This document shows, piece after piece, positions 7,679 to 19,000 of a DNA stretch of 30,175 nucleotides (position 1 is the first letter of the stretch; each line of letters opens with the position of its first letter). Made by a program: the position numbers and the translations under genes. The stretch is from JBECKQ01 sp040235375 (lineage in GTDB: Bacteria > Planctomycetota > Phycisphaerae > UBA1845), in the NCBI GenBank assembly GCA_040235375.1, contig JBECKQ010000053.1, positions 1-30,175 on the forward strand, written 5' to 3'. The notes below the pieces were generated by a model. The model made no database searches and was not told where the DNA came from. It worked only from the letters and a program-made list of their open reading frames with translations.

Positions 7679-8512
7679 GTGATAACTCGCGGGCGGCGTG
7701 GCGGATTTACGTTGATCGAAATGGTCCTGGCGGTGGGGCTGTTCGTGCTGCTCGCGGCGATGACATTCTGGTTTTACAACTCGTCGCTCGCGACGCGCGA
7801 GAAGGGCATCGAGGTCAGCCGGAACGTGCAGCTCGCCCGCGTGGTGCTGGACCGGATCGCGAACGAGGTGCGGCAGGCGGCGGCGTTCGTGCCGAGCTAC
7901 GGCCCCGGCGTATTCGGCTACAAGGACCGCATCGAGATCAACACGCTGGCCCTGCCCGACAAGAAGCTGAGCGAGAAGCGGGCCATCACCGATGCGCCGC
8001 TGCCCGGCCAGTTCGATCTCCAGCAGGTGCGCTACTACATCGCCTGGGACGAAGACAACCTGGACGAGGACGGCAATCCGCGGGCGCTCGGACTGGTGCG
8101 CCGCGTGAGCAAGACGTACATGCGCGACGTGGTCTTCCTCAACGAGAATGAGAACTCGCAGGCGACGGACGAGTCGCAGATGGCGTTCAAGGAGGAGCTG
8201 TACGCCCCGGAGATCAAGTACATCGAGTTCCTGTACTACGACGGGGCGACGTGGTGGGACAAGTGGGAGCTGTCGCAGCGGAACTCGCTGCCGCAGATGA
8301 TCCGGATCACGATCGGTTTCGTGCCGGAGATTCCCGATGAGCAGGACGTCAAGCTCATCGATGACAATTTCCTCCGCGATGAGTCGGAGCGCGAGCCGCT
8401 GGCCGCGGATCGGTACACGATGCTGGTTCGCTCCCCGCAGGCCGACATCTTCTTCGGCTCGCGGATCACGCGCGAGGCGTCGGCGCTGAGCGAGTCGGCG
8501 AACGGGATGTGA
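7679..8512 (+). CDS. gspJ: Minor pseudopilin GspJ-like
   Basis: This is a minor pseudopilin of the pseudopilus tip complex, 277 aa from GTG 7679. The leader VITRGRRGG is cut before FTLIEMVLAVGLFVLLAAM, which has the canonical Gly at -1, Phe+1 and Glu+5. A mostly beta-rich domain follows, and the position before gspK fits GspJ. The frame is open back to GTG 7523, where it overlaps the gspI stop, but residues from 7523 to 7678 are repeat DNA and would give an implausible 61-residue leader. GTG 7616 is a middle option. No start has a strong ribosome-binding site, so the start is uncertain. Confidence 0.82.
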   Translation: MITRGRRGGFTLIEMVLAVGLFVLLAAMTFWFYNSSLATREKGIEVSRNVQLARVVLDRIANEVRQAAAFVPSYGPGVFGYKDRIEINTLALPDKKLSEKRAITDAPLPGQFDLQQVRYYIAWDEDNLDEDGNPRALGLVRRVSKTYMRDVVFLNENENSQATDESQMAFKEELYAPEIKYIEFLYYDGATWWDKWELSQRNSLPQMIRITIGFVPEIPDEQDVKLIDDNFLRDESEREPLAADRYTMLVRSPQADIFFGSRITREASALSESANGM

Positions 8513-8516
8513 CGCA

Positions 8517-9992
8517 ATGGCGATGCACCGCCCAGTCAATCTGAAGCAAAGGCGAGGGCTGATCCTGCCGGTCATCCTCGTCATTCTGCTGTTGCTGGGG
8601 CTGCTGTCGGCCGGGTTTGCGTTTTACGTGCAGGCGGACTTCAGCGCGGCGCAGGCGATGGCGGACCGGCTGCAATGCCGCCTGGCGGCGGAGGCCGGCA
8701 TTCAGCGCGTGTGCCTGATGCTGCGGACGGAGCGCGACAATCCCGACGCGTGGTACGACAACCCGGACGAGTTCGACCAGGCGCTGGTATGGGCTCCAGG
8801 AGTGAAGCCGGACGTGATCGGCCGGCCGAGGAAGTTCGACCAGGCGCAGTCGGACTATGCGTACCGCTACAGCATCGTGGCCGACGATCCGTTCGACGAC
8901 GAGCTGGGCGTGCGGTTCGGCATCACGGATGAGTCGTCGAAGGTGAACATCAACGTGGCGTCCGCCGAGCAGCTTCTGAAGCTGATGAGCGTGATCGTGC
9001 CGGAGGACGTCGATCCGCAGCCTCTGGTGGACGCGTTGATCGACTGGCGCGACGCGGACGACGAGCCGCGGGAGTTCGGGGCCGAGTCGGAATACTACGC
9101 GGGCCTGCCGGTGCCGTACCGGTGCAAGAACGCGCCGTTCGAGACGGTCGAAGAGCTGCTGATGGTCAAGGGGTTCGACGGGCGCATCCTGTACGGCGAG
9201 GACTACGACCGCAACGGGCTGCTCACGAACAACGAGGACGACGGCGATGCGTCGTTTCCGCCGGACAACGGCGACGGCGTGCTCAGTCGCGGCCTCGCAC
9301 CGTACGTGACGGTTTATTCCAGCGACTACAACGTCGCCAACGACAACAAGCCGCGAATCAACCTGCTCATGGCGGACAAGGCGAAGCTGCGCGAGGAGCT
9401 GACGGAGGCGTTCGAGAACGAGAACATCGTCGACTTCATCATCGACGGCACGCGCACGGAAGGGACGGACAAGACGGAATCACTGGCGGATTACCTGGAG
9501 CCGCGCGTCATCCACAACACGATGACGGCTTCGCCGATCCAGGGGCAGGCGGCGGCGACGCTGTTCGACAAGTGCACGCTCGATCCGGCGCCGCAGCGCG
9601 TCGGCCTGATCAACGTGGTGACGGCGCCGCCGATCGTGCTGAGCTGCATCGAGGGCCTGCCGTCCGAGGCGATCCTACCGATCTGCGAGAAGCGGGCGAG
9701 CATCAGCGGGCCGATCAAGGGAACGACCGCCTGGCTGGTGACGGAGAAGATCCTGAATGCGGCGCAGTATGCGGCGGTGCAGAACGAGATCACGGGGCGA
9801 TCACGGCAGTTCACGATCCAGTCGATCGGGTTCGGCGATCACCTGGGTCTGTACGTGCGGCTGCAAGCGGTGGTGGAGATGCGCGGGCCGTTGGCGCAAA
9901 TAATCTACTACCGCGACTTGACCCGACTCGGCGTGGGATTCCCCATCCGGGGCGAGGAAGGAGATCGACGAATTGTTCGCGGCAATCAGTGA
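8517..9992 (+). CDS. gspK: Minor pseudopilin GspK
   Basis: This 491-aa protein is the bulky tip subunit of the pseudopilus. The leader MAMHRPVNLKQRRG ends at Gly14 before a hydrophobic helix (LILPVILVILLLLGLLSAG). There is no Glu at +5, as is usual for GspK, which caps the tip. Family marks include KVNINVASAEQL (about 142-153), IDWRDADDE followed by GAESEYY (about 174-195), and a second helix-hairpin-helix-like GLINVVTAPPIV near 363-374. It is longer than typical GspK (about 320 aa). Its ATG comes 4 bases after the gspJ stop, implying translational coupling. Confidence 0.92.
   Translation: MAMHRPVNLKQRRGLILPVILVILLLLGLLSAGFAFYVQADFSAAQAMADRLQCRLAAEAGIQRVCLMLRTERDNPDAWYDNPDEFDQALVWAPGVKPDVIGRPRKFDQAQSDYAYRYSIVADDPFDDELGVRFGITDESSKVNINVASAEQLLKLMSVIVPEDVDPQPLVDALIDWRDADDEPREFGAESEYYAGLPVPYRCKNAPFETVEELLMVKGFDGRILYGEDYDRNGLLTNNEDDGDASFPPDNGDGVLSRGLAPYVTVYSSDYNVANDNKPRINLLMADKAKLREELTEAFENENIVDFIIDGTRTEGTDKTESLADYLEPRVIHNTMTASPIQGQAAATLFDKCTLDPAPQRVGLINVVTAPPIVLSCIEGLPSEAILPICEKRASISGPIKGTTAWLVTEKILNAAQYAAVQNEITGRSRQFTIQSIGFGDHLGLYVRLQAVVEMRGPLAQIIYYRDLTRLGVGFPIRGEEGDRRIVRGNQ
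9958..9963 (+). promoter_or_regulatory. Ribosome-binding site deciding the gspL start
   Basis: AAGGAG lies 9 bases before TTG 9973, which would start gspL inside the last codons of gspK. The alternative ATG 9997 has only AGTGAGA a few bases upstream. I therefore prefer the TTG start. Confidence 0.5.
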
Positions 9993-11538
9993 GAAAATGG
10001 TCGTCGCGGTTGACTGGGACGCCCGCCGGCTGCGCCTTGTGCACGCCGGGCTGCGCAAAGGCCGTGCGCGCATCGACCGCCTGCTGGCGGTGGACATTCC
10101 GGACGGCGTGGACGTCAGCGACCCGGAGAGCATGGGCGCGCTGGTCCGCAAGGTTCTCGATCAGCAGAAGATCCGCACATCGCGCGTCGTGCTCGACGTG
10201 CCGCGCGACCAGGCGCTGCTCACGACGTTGAAGCTGCCCGCCGCCGCGGCGGAAGAGATGCCGGCGATGGTGGAATACCAGATCGCCAAGGAACTGCCGT
10301 TCCCGCTGAGCGAAGCGGTGGTCGACTTTGCCGTGCCCGACGCGGATGAGTCGGGCACGGCGAACGTGCTCGTGGGGACGGTCCGGCGGGACGTGATCGC
10401 CTATTACGAGAGGACGTGCGAGAAGGCGGGGCTGCGGCTGGAGCGGCTCGGGTTCCGGCCGTACGCGAACCGCGCCGCGGTGAACGAGCTGTACGGCGCG
10501 GGCCGCTACGGCTACGTGCTGTTCGTCGACGTCGGGCCGCGGCTGACGGAGATCGACGTCATCACGTCGGGCAAGCTGGCGTTCTCGCGGGCGGCGTCGA
10601 TGGCGGTTCCGCTGTCGCTGGATGAGGCGCCGTCAACGGGCGAGGAGTACGGCGACGCAGAGGAGGAGGGCCGCTCGGTCCTGCACTTCCCGGGGTCGGC
10701 CGGCTCGGCGATCGATCGGATCGTGCAGGGGCTGGTCGTGGAGGTGACGAGATCGTTCGAGGCGTATCGGGCCAACGATGCGGCGGCCTCGGTCGATTTG
10801 ATCGTCGTCGCGGGCAGCGTGGGCATCGAAGCCAAGCTGGCGGAAGTGCTCGGTCACCGCTTCGGCGCGGCCGCGGAGATGTACGATCCGGCTCGGCAGT
10901 TCGGCTGGCCGGCCGAGCGCGGTAGCGACGCGCGTGGGTTCGCGGCCGCACTGGGGCTGGCCTGCGGACACGCGGCCGAAGATGTTCTGCATTTCGATTT
11001 CCTGCACCCGAAGAAGGCGGTGACGACGGCAGAGCGCCGGCTGCGGAAGGTGCCGCGCGTGGCGGCGGTGCTCGTATTGTTTGTCGCCGCGGCCATTGTT
11101 TACTACTTCACCGCGGTGGCGCCGAACCGGCGGGCGCTGGCCTTGACGGAGAAGGAGATCGCGGCAACCAAGAAGGCGATCGAGCAACTGCAGGACATGC
11201 AGAAGATGATCGAGCAGGTGGACAACTTCGAAGAAGGCCAGGTGATCTGGCTCGATGAGCTCAACCGGCTGCATACGGTCATGCCTCCGAGCCAGCAGAT
11301 GGTGCTGGGGAACGTGGACATGTCGCAGCGCGAGTCGCGAATCATGATGAAGGTGGACGCCACGGAACGGCAGATCGCGCTGAACACGGTGCAGCGCATC
11401 GACGAGCTGCCCGTGCCGGGGCACAAAGGCCCGTATTTCGACGCGACGGCGGGATCGCTGGTGGAGAAGTCGCGTGACGACGTTTACAAGATCGATGGTT
11501 CGATGAACGTGGTCGTGCTGGACAAGGTGACGAAATAG
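9973..11538 (+). CDS. gspL: GspL-type PilM/PilN fusion platform protein
   Basis: This 521-aa protein links the GspE ATPase to the inner-membrane platform. Residues 1 to about 345 form an actin-like PilM/GspL cytoplasmic domain. It has the opening VAVDWDARRLRLVHAG, the PilM-like MPAMVEYQIAKELPFPL segment, and VDVGPRLTEIDVITSGKLAFSR near 185-206. A single membrane segment (about 362-382, VAAVLVLFVAAAIVYYF) is followed by a heptad-like helix (ALTEKEIAATKKAIEQLQ) and a PilN-like periplasmic domain. In type IV pili these are separate PilM and PilN proteins; the fused order equals GspL. The gene overlaps the gspK end by 20 bases if the TTG at 9973 is used. Confidence 0.85.
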   Translation: MFAAISEKMVVAVDWDARRLRLVHAGLRKGRARIDRLLAVDIPDGVDVSDPESMGALVRKVLDQQKIRTSRVVLDVPRDQALLTTLKLPAAAAEEMPAMVEYQIAKELPFPLSEAVVDFAVPDADESGTANVLVGTVRRDVIAYYERTCEKAGLRLERLGFRPYANRAAVNELYGAGRYGYVLFVDVGPRLTEIDVITSGKLAFSRAASMAVPLSLDEAPSTGEEYGDAEEEGRSVLHFPGSAGSAIDRIVQGLVVEVTRSFEAYRANDAAASVDLIVVAGSVGIEAKLAEVLGHRFGAAAEMYDPARQFGWPAERGSDARGFAAALGLACGHAAEDVLHFDFLHPKKAVTTAERRLRKVPRVAAVLVLFVAAAIVYYFTAVAPNRRALALTEKEIAATKKAIEQLQDMQKMIEQVDNFEEGQVIWLDELNRLHTVMPPSQQMVLGNVDMSQRESRIMMKVDATERQIALNTVQRIDELPVPGHKGPYFDATAGSLVEKSRDDVYKIDGSMNVVVLDKVTK

Positions 11539-11575
11539 AAGGGGCGGCGGGCGGCGGAATCTGCCGCCGGAGGAA

Positions 11576-12997
11576 ATGAACGAGCGCGAGCGAAAACTGC
11601 TGATAGTGCTGGTGGCCATCTTCGTTGGGGGCGCCGGTCTCAAGTACCTCTACCCGAAGGTCATCGCGCCGCTGATCGGCTACGGCAAGGAGCTCGATCA
11701 GAAACGCGCGCTGGCGATAAGGCTGGACGCGGAGCAAGCGAAGCTGGAGGAGAACCTGACGCGCCGCTATTACGATTTTGTGAAGCGCAGCGGCGGCACG
11801 GACCCTGACGCAATCAGGGACGAGCTCTACGAGCAGATCAACCGGCTGCTCCGCGAGGCCAGGCTGGAGGCGACCAACATCAATCCGCGGCAGGTCCGCA
11901 CGGACCGGCGGACGCACATCACCACGGTGTCGATCGCGATCAGCGCTCGGGGCCGCTTCGCGCAGTGCATCCAGTTCATGAAGGGGTTTTACGAGCTGCC
12001 GTACATTGCGCGACTGGACTCTCTCGAGCTGAACCCGACGCACGCGCGCAACCAGGCCAGCCACGACGAAGTGCAGCTTCGGGGAGAGATCGAGGTCGAG
12101 GTGCCGCCGGCCGACACCGTGATCCCGGTGCCGCCGCACGTTGAACAGCCGGACAAGGTGACGAAGTACAAGCTTGCGGACACGACTTCGCTCGAGCAGT
12201 GGCGTCCGTTTAATCGCTTCATTCGACAGCCACCGCCGCCGCCCCCGGTCGAGACGCCGAAGCCGGAGCCTACGCCGACCCCGCCGCCGCGGGTCGCGAC
12301 GGGGCCGCCAACCGACCCGGATTCGAACTACACGATTCTGCGCATGACGCAGCGCTATGGCACGGACGACGCGATGGTGCAGGAAGTCGTGCTCGAAGAC
12401 ATGCGCACGCAGGAGACCAGGTACGTTCCGCTCGGAGATGACCTGGACGGCGGCGAGCTCGTGCTCGTGCACGCGCTGGGCGCCCTGGTGCACAAGCAGG
12501 ACAGCAAGACGGACTACGGCTACTTCATCTACCCGCTGGGCGAATACCTCGCCGCGGGCATGGATTGGCAGCAGGCATCCGATTCGCCGGAGCTGCAGGC
12601 GGCCGCCTGGCTGTATCTGAAGGACCGGCAGCAGCGTCAGGAAGCGGCGGAGCAAGCGGCTGCGGAGAAGGCCGCCAGTGAGCTCGCGTCGGCAGAAGAG
12701 ACGCCGGAAGGTCCGTACGTCATCGAGAGGACGGAGGGATCGGCCTCTGCCGAGGCATCGGACGTTCTGGGGCCGGTGACGAGCGAGCTGACGAGTTATC
12801 CGTTTGAAACAGCTCCTGCAGGAGCGGCGAGCGAGGCGCCGGCAGCTCACGGCGCTCAGGAGCCGTCGGCCGCCGTGCAGCCGGCGGTGCCGGCACTGGT
12901 ACAACAGGAAGGGTCGCGACCCACCACGGAGCATACGACAAGACGACCAATAACGAGCCGCCGCGGCCGTCAAACGCTGCGCGGCCAACGTGATTGA
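11576..12997 (+). CDS. GspM/PilO-like protein with C-terminal GspC/PilP-like domain
   Basis: This is a 473-aa inner-membrane platform component. A short cytoplasmic tail and one membrane helix (about 8-25) are followed by a coiled helix (about 37-65) and a PilO/GspM-type ferredoxin-like domain to about residue 185. A proline-rich linker (about 219-243) leads to a small beta domain (about 250-330). Its phrasing (ETRYVPLGDDLDGGELVLV) resembles the homology region of GspC/PilP, which in known systems contacts the N0 domain of the secretin. The tail is Ala/Glu-rich. No separate gspC is seen here, so a GspM-GspC fusion would fill the gap. The GspM/PilO part is fairly safe; the GspC part is inference. 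GGAGG (11569-11573) lies unusually close to the ATG. Confidence 0.7.
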   Translation: MNERERKLLIVLVAIFVGGAGLKYLYPKVIAPLIGYGKELDQKRALAIRLDAEQAKLEENLTRRYYDFVKRSGGTDPDAIRDELYEQINRLLREARLEATNINPRQVRTDRRTHITTVSIAISARGRFAQCIQFMKGFYELPYIARLDSLELNPTHARNQASHDEVQLRGEIEVEVPPADTVIPVPPHVEQPDKVTKYKLADTTSLEQWRPFNRFIRQPPPPPPVETPKPEPTPTPPPRVATGPPTDPDSNYTILRMTQRYGTDDAMVQEVVLEDMRTQETRYVPLGDDLDGGELVLVHALGALVHKQDSKTDYGYFIYPLGEYLAAGMDWQQASDSPELQAAAWLYLKDRQQRQEAAEQAAAEKAASELASAEETPEGPYVIERTEGSASAEASDVLGPVTSELTSYPFETAPAGAASEAPAAHGAQEPSAAVQPAVPALVQQEGSRPTTEHTTRRPITSRRGRQTLRGQRD

Positions 12998-13007
12998 GGA
13001 TTGAATC

Positions 13008-16000
13008 ATGTCAAGCGACACGGCAATCAGGCGCGAAGTCGAATGTGTCGAGCTGGATGCGGCTCCGACGAGGTGGCGTCCCCGCCGGTGGTACGTCAGA
13101 GGGCTGGCGATAATGGCGTGTGCGGCTGCGGTTGTGCTGTGCGCGGCCGTCGCGCCGGCCTCGGCGCAGGAGAGCGCGCAGGACCTCAAGAAGCAGATCG
13201 ACGCGCTGCTGCAGAAGGCGGAGAGCGAGGAGCTGACCGAGGCGGAGATGAATCAGCTGGACGATCTTCTCGATCGTTACGAGAAGGCGGTCATCGCCGA
13301 GCAGGCCACGGACGACGACGCACAGCCACAGCCGACGGCTGCTCCAGCGGCCAGCCCGGCCCCGCCCAGGCCGAGGAGTCACGCCATTGCCCGGCCGACG
13401 CCGACGCCGAGGCCTGTGTCGACGCACCGACCACCCGTGCGTCGGCCATCGACCTCGGGGACGACCGCGACAGGAAGACGGCGAACGAGCACTGCGCGGC
13501 CGCGAACGCCGACGCCCGCGCAGCGCAGCGCCGCCGGGCAGACGCCGACCGCCGACGAGGCGCAAGCAGGCGCCGAGGGAGGCAAGCTCGAGACGGAGCT
13601 GAACGAGGCGGCGGAGCAGTTTCTCAAGCCCTACACTGAGCGACAATACTCGTTCTCCATCAAGGACGGCACGTACGCGGAGCTGATCGAGAACTTCGCA
13701 CGCATGGCGAGCCTTCCGGTGATCGGCCAGGCTCCGCCCGGCACGGTGACATTCGTCAGTCGCGAGCCGATGGATTTCAAGTCGGCGCTGGGTCGTATCC
13801 AGATGCTGCTGTTCGAGCACCCGCAGCAGTACTGGATCCAGTTGAACGACGAAGGCATTCTGGAAATCTCGCCGGTCACGGAGCTGTCGCGAATTCTGAA
13901 GCCCGAGCAGATCTTCCCGACTCTGCAGGAGTACCGGGCGGCCAACCTCGACGAGAACGATCTGGCGCTGCTGCTGTACCGCCCCGAGTCCGGTTCGATT
14001 GCCGATCTCGAGCCGCTGCGCGACTACATGCCGGACTACGTGCGCATCGCGCAGTTCGGGACGGAGAACGCGCTGGCGATCTTCGGGCTGGTGCGCGACA
14101 TCAACAAGTACCTGGAGCTCGTGGAGAAGATCAAGGTCACGGGCGAGGACCCGCGATCCCTCGAGCTGATCCCCATCGAGCACATCACGCCGACCGAGGC
14201 GCTGCAATGGCTGCAATCGATCATGGAAGGCTTTGGCACGCCGGCAGGCGCCCCCGCGAGCACGCGGCGCCCCGGCCAGACCAGTGTCGCCGCGGCCCAG
14301 GCGGAAGGCATCGACGCCATTCCGATGGATGATTACGGCACGCTGCTCGTGCGGGCCATGCCGGCCAAGATCAAGGAGATCAAGAGCCTGCTGACGATGC
14401 TCGACCGCCCGCTGCCGCAGGATTCCTTCAAGCCGGTGGTCGTCAAGGTTCTCAACGCCAAGGCAGGTGACATACTGCAACTGGTGCAGACGCTGATGGC
14501 ATCGGGTCAGACTACACCCGGCACGTCATCCGTTCGGCGGCCGAGCACGCGCCGGCGACGCGGCCGCGCCGCGGTACAGGCGGCGCCGGCATCGGCCTCG
14601 AACGACGATTTGAGCATGACCGAGTGGCCGGCCACGAACAGCATCATCCTGATGGGTTCGGAAGAAGCCGTGGCGGAGGCCCGTGAGCTCATCGAGCGAT
14701 TTGACGTTCCGGAAGAGCTCGGCACGGAGATCGTGCCGCTGACCCACGCCAACGCCGACGACCTGGTTCCCCTGATCACGCAAGTGCTGCAAGGGGGCGG
14801 CAAGGGAATGCCGGCGGGGCTCCTCGTCCAGGCGAACTCGACCGGCGACAGCATCATTATCGGTGGCTCGCCCAACGACATTGCGAAGGTCAAGGACCTC
14901 ATCGCGCAGCTCGACGTGGCACCCGACGGACCGGCGGACGTCATTCACGACATCCGGCTGAAAAACATGAAGCCTTCCAGCATGATCGGGATTCTCCAGG
15001 CATGGGAGGCGCAGGAAACCGGATCCGCGCAGCCGAGGCGCACGGTGCGCCGTGGTCGCAATCGCCGCGCCCGCACGCAGGTGAGCGGCGGCAACAAGTT
15101 CCAGGGCGATGACGCCACCGGCTGGCTGTACGTGATCTGCCCGGACGAGGAATGGGAGCAGACGTACAAGCCGCTGATCGAGCGGTTGGACGAGACCGGG
15201 TCGGCAACGCCGGAGTTCGCGATTATCAGTATCGAGAACATCGAGCCGGAAGAGGCCATCGCCAAGCTGCAAGCCGCAATCGGGGTAAAGGGGCAGCGCG
15301 GCGCCGCGGCGCCAAACCTGGTGGCGACGCAGAATGGCATTCTCGTCGTCGACGCGACGGACGCGCAAATGGACACGATGCGCCAGATCGTCGCCGAGCT
15401 CGACGTGAAGTCGGACCAGGTTCAGCGGACGTTCGAGCTCGAATACGCCGACCCGGATGACGTGAAGGGCATCGTCGAATCGATAGTCGGCGACGGCACC
15501 ACGCCGGCGGCGCCGACGCGGGGAAAGCGCGGTGCGGCAACGGCGGGTGAGCCGGCCGTGCGGCTCGTCGCCTATGGCAACAAGCTGCGGGCCTGGGCTT
15601 CGCCGGAGGACATGGAGCAGATTGCGGAGATTGTCGCCGAGCTGGACGTGCCCGAGTCGCAGAACGAGCTGCGTTCGTACGAGTTCGCCCCGGGGACGAA
15701 CGTGACGGATCTGGCGCAGACGTTGACGCGGTTCTTCCCATCATCGGGGACGACGGCGCAGGCGCAACGAAGGCCGTCGCGCCGCGGGGGCCGGCCGCGA
15801 ACGCGCGTGACCCCGGCGGCGTCCACGGCGGACGGTGGCGACACGGTCATGTTCGTGCCGCAGCCGTCATCGCGGAAGATCATCGTTTCCGCTCCGCCGG
15901 ACATGTTCGAGGAGATCGAGAGCACGATCGACCTGCTCCGGCCGGACGCGGAGAGCAAGCCGGTAACGGTGAAGTTCATCGACATCACCAACGGCGATCC

Positions 16001-19000
16001 GGCGGACATTGCGGCGACGATCCAGCCGATCGTTGCGATTCAGGAGCAGGAGCTGCGAGCGGCCGGCGAGCTGCCGGAGCTCGAGGGCAAGGGGGCGACG
16101 TCTTCGGTCGTGATCACGCCCGATACCGCGGCGAACCGCCTCATCGTGGCGGCGCCGGATGCATTGATGCCGAAGATCGAGTCGCTGGTCGAGGAGCTGG
16201 AGGCGGGCGAGTACGGCGACCGCGTCATGCGGACCGTCGAGCTGCAGAATGTCGACGCCCAGGAGATGGCGCAGACGATCCAGGCGATCCTGGCCGGCAG
16301 GTCGGCGGCGCCGGCGGCCGCGCCGCGAAGCGCGCGGGGTCAGCGTGGTCGAGCCGGGCATCGGCAGGCGGCGCCGGTGGTGTCAGCATCCGCGGGGAAC
16401 GTGACGGTGGTGCCGGCGCCGGGGGGCAACGCCCTGGTGCTGACGGGACCGTCGAAGGATCTCGATGATGTTGAAGGGTGGATCAAGCAGCTCGACGAGT
16501 CGGGTCAGATCATGAAGGTCTACCACTTGGCGCACGTCGACGTGGAACAGCTCGCGGACGAGATCATGACGATCTTCGACACGCAGCCGCCGAAGCAGAA
16601 AAAAGGCGGCGACGATTTTGACGCTCTGCTCGATTTTGGCGGGCCGCGCCGCGGAACGGACGTCAGCCTGACGACGGACTACATTTCAAACACGATGATC
16701 GTATGGGCCACGCCGCAGAAGATGCAGCAGATCGATGAGCTCGTGAAGCTGTATGAAGATGAAGGTGTGGCGATGAAGGAAGAGCTGCCGTCGAAGATCT
16801 TCCCGCTCAAGTACGCCGATCCGTTCGATGCGAAGTACGACCTCGAAGACTACATCGACGTCATGTGGAGCAGGGACAAGCCGACGGTCGACTACCTGAC
16901 GTGGCAGAACGCGCTTGTCGTCAGGAGCAGGAACAAGGACGACTTTGACAAGATCGGTGATCTGATCAACCAGTACATCGACAAGCCGGGCGAGGAACAA
17001 CGCACGGCAATGGCGACCAAGGCGATCAAGGGCAGGTCGGCGGCCGACTTTGCCGCGATGGTCATGAACAACCTGGCCGGCAAGGACATCGACGTAACCA
17101 TCGAGGGGCTCCCGGAGGAGCACAAGTCTCTCGTTCCGCGCCTCACACCGGAAACCGACATGTCGGACACGGCGCCGTGCGTGCTGCCGGCGATACTGGC
17201 GAGCCAGATGGATGCCCTGGCAAAGCTGGTGACTGCTCAGCAAAAGCCCACAACGACTGCGCCTGCCACGGAGGAAGCATCGCCGACCGAGGCTCAGCCG
17301 AAGGCCGAGAAAAAGGTTGACAGCGAGGACATGGTCAGCAAGGAGGCGATCAACAATCTCGTCGATCAGCTCATTCGTCAGCGGCAGCAGGCGCAGCAGC
17401 AAGCGGCGGAGCAGAAGATGCCGCCGCAGAAGCAGGAAGAGAAAACGCCGGCGGACACGGAACCGGCCAAGCCACAGCTTCGCATCGTGGTCGATCCGCT
17501 GACCAACTCGATCAGCTTTGTCGGCACGCCGTCCGCCGTGGCGGAGGCGGAAGACATCTACGACAAGATCGAGGAGGAGATGAAGGACAAGCCGGCGCTG
17601 CCGGACATTCGGGTCTACCGGCTTCAGTACGTCGCCCCCGAGGTTGCGTCGCAGGTTCTCCAGTCGATGTTCAACGCCGGCGGCCCGCAGGCCGCGGGAC
17701 GGCTGACGCCCCAACAGCAGGCGGCGCAGCAGCGCCAGGTTCAGTTGCAGATGCAGAGGCAGTTGCAGGCCATGCGCAATCAGATGCGGCAGGCACAGGG
17801 GGCGAACGCTCCCGAGGAGGGTGAAGACAAGGATGCCGGCCGGCGCGGGCGCGGAGAAAAAGACGAGCAAGAGGAAGACAAGCAGCAGGAGACCATCTCC
17901 ACGCAGATGACCGTGTTCCCCTATCCGAGCCTGAACGCGATCATCGTCCGGGCGCCGACCGAGCTGTATCCGGCGATCGAGCAGCTCGTGGCCACGATCG
18001 ACAAGAAGTCGCAGGGCTCGACCGAGTACAAGTTCTTCCCCATCAAGAACCAGCTCGCCTCAGATGTCGAAGCGCAGTTGAAGGTGATCTTCAACATCGA
18101 CACCGAGCAGAGCGGTCGGAGCAGGCAACCACGGGTGATTCGGCGTGGCAGAAACAACACCGTCGATCCCGCGGCGCAGGCGGTGCAGGAGCTGCTGCAG
18201 CGGCAGTTGGACTTCGAGGGCATGGAGAACGCCGGATCGACCGAGAACGTCACGATCACCAGCAACAACCTGACGAACACGGTGCTGGTGCGCGGGCCCA
18301 AGCAGGTGCTCGACCTGGCGGAGAAGATCATCGATGACATCGACGCCCCGGAGAACACACCACCGCACCTGGACACGCGGACGTATCAACTGAAATACGC
18401 GGACGCGACCGAAGTCGTGCCGACGCTCAAGACGCTGTTCGAGACGTCCGCGGCGTCTCGCCGGCCGGGCGCCAGCGGCGGCGACGGCGGTCTGACGAGC
18501 GGCTATCACCCGGACGACGTCAACGCCATATTCACCGCGGACGCGGCGAACAACTCGATCATCGTTCGGGCGCTCGAGCCGGACTTCGCGAAGATCGAGC
18601 CGGTGATCAAGATGCTCGACGTCGAATCGGGCCAGGAACGCGTGTTCAGCGTTCCAGTGATCGGCGACGCGGTGAGCATGGCCCGCACGCTCGAGTCGAT
18701 CTACGGAATGAAGGGCCGCCGCGGCAGGCAGGGGGCGTCGGCCAAGCAGGTGCAGTTCGTCGGCGACGAATCGAGCAACACGATCTTCGTCAGCGCCCCG
18801 GAGGACATGCAGGACGAAATCCGCAAGCGGATCGACGAGATGGACCAGTCGGCGGGCGAGATCGCCAAGCCGAAGTTCGTCGCGCTCGAGCATGGAGACG
18901 CCACGGCGATCGCCAGGACGATCGAAGAGGCGTTCAGCGCCGGACGGCGCAAAGGTAATCGGCGGATTCAGGTTACGGCGGACGAGGCGACCAAGCGGCT

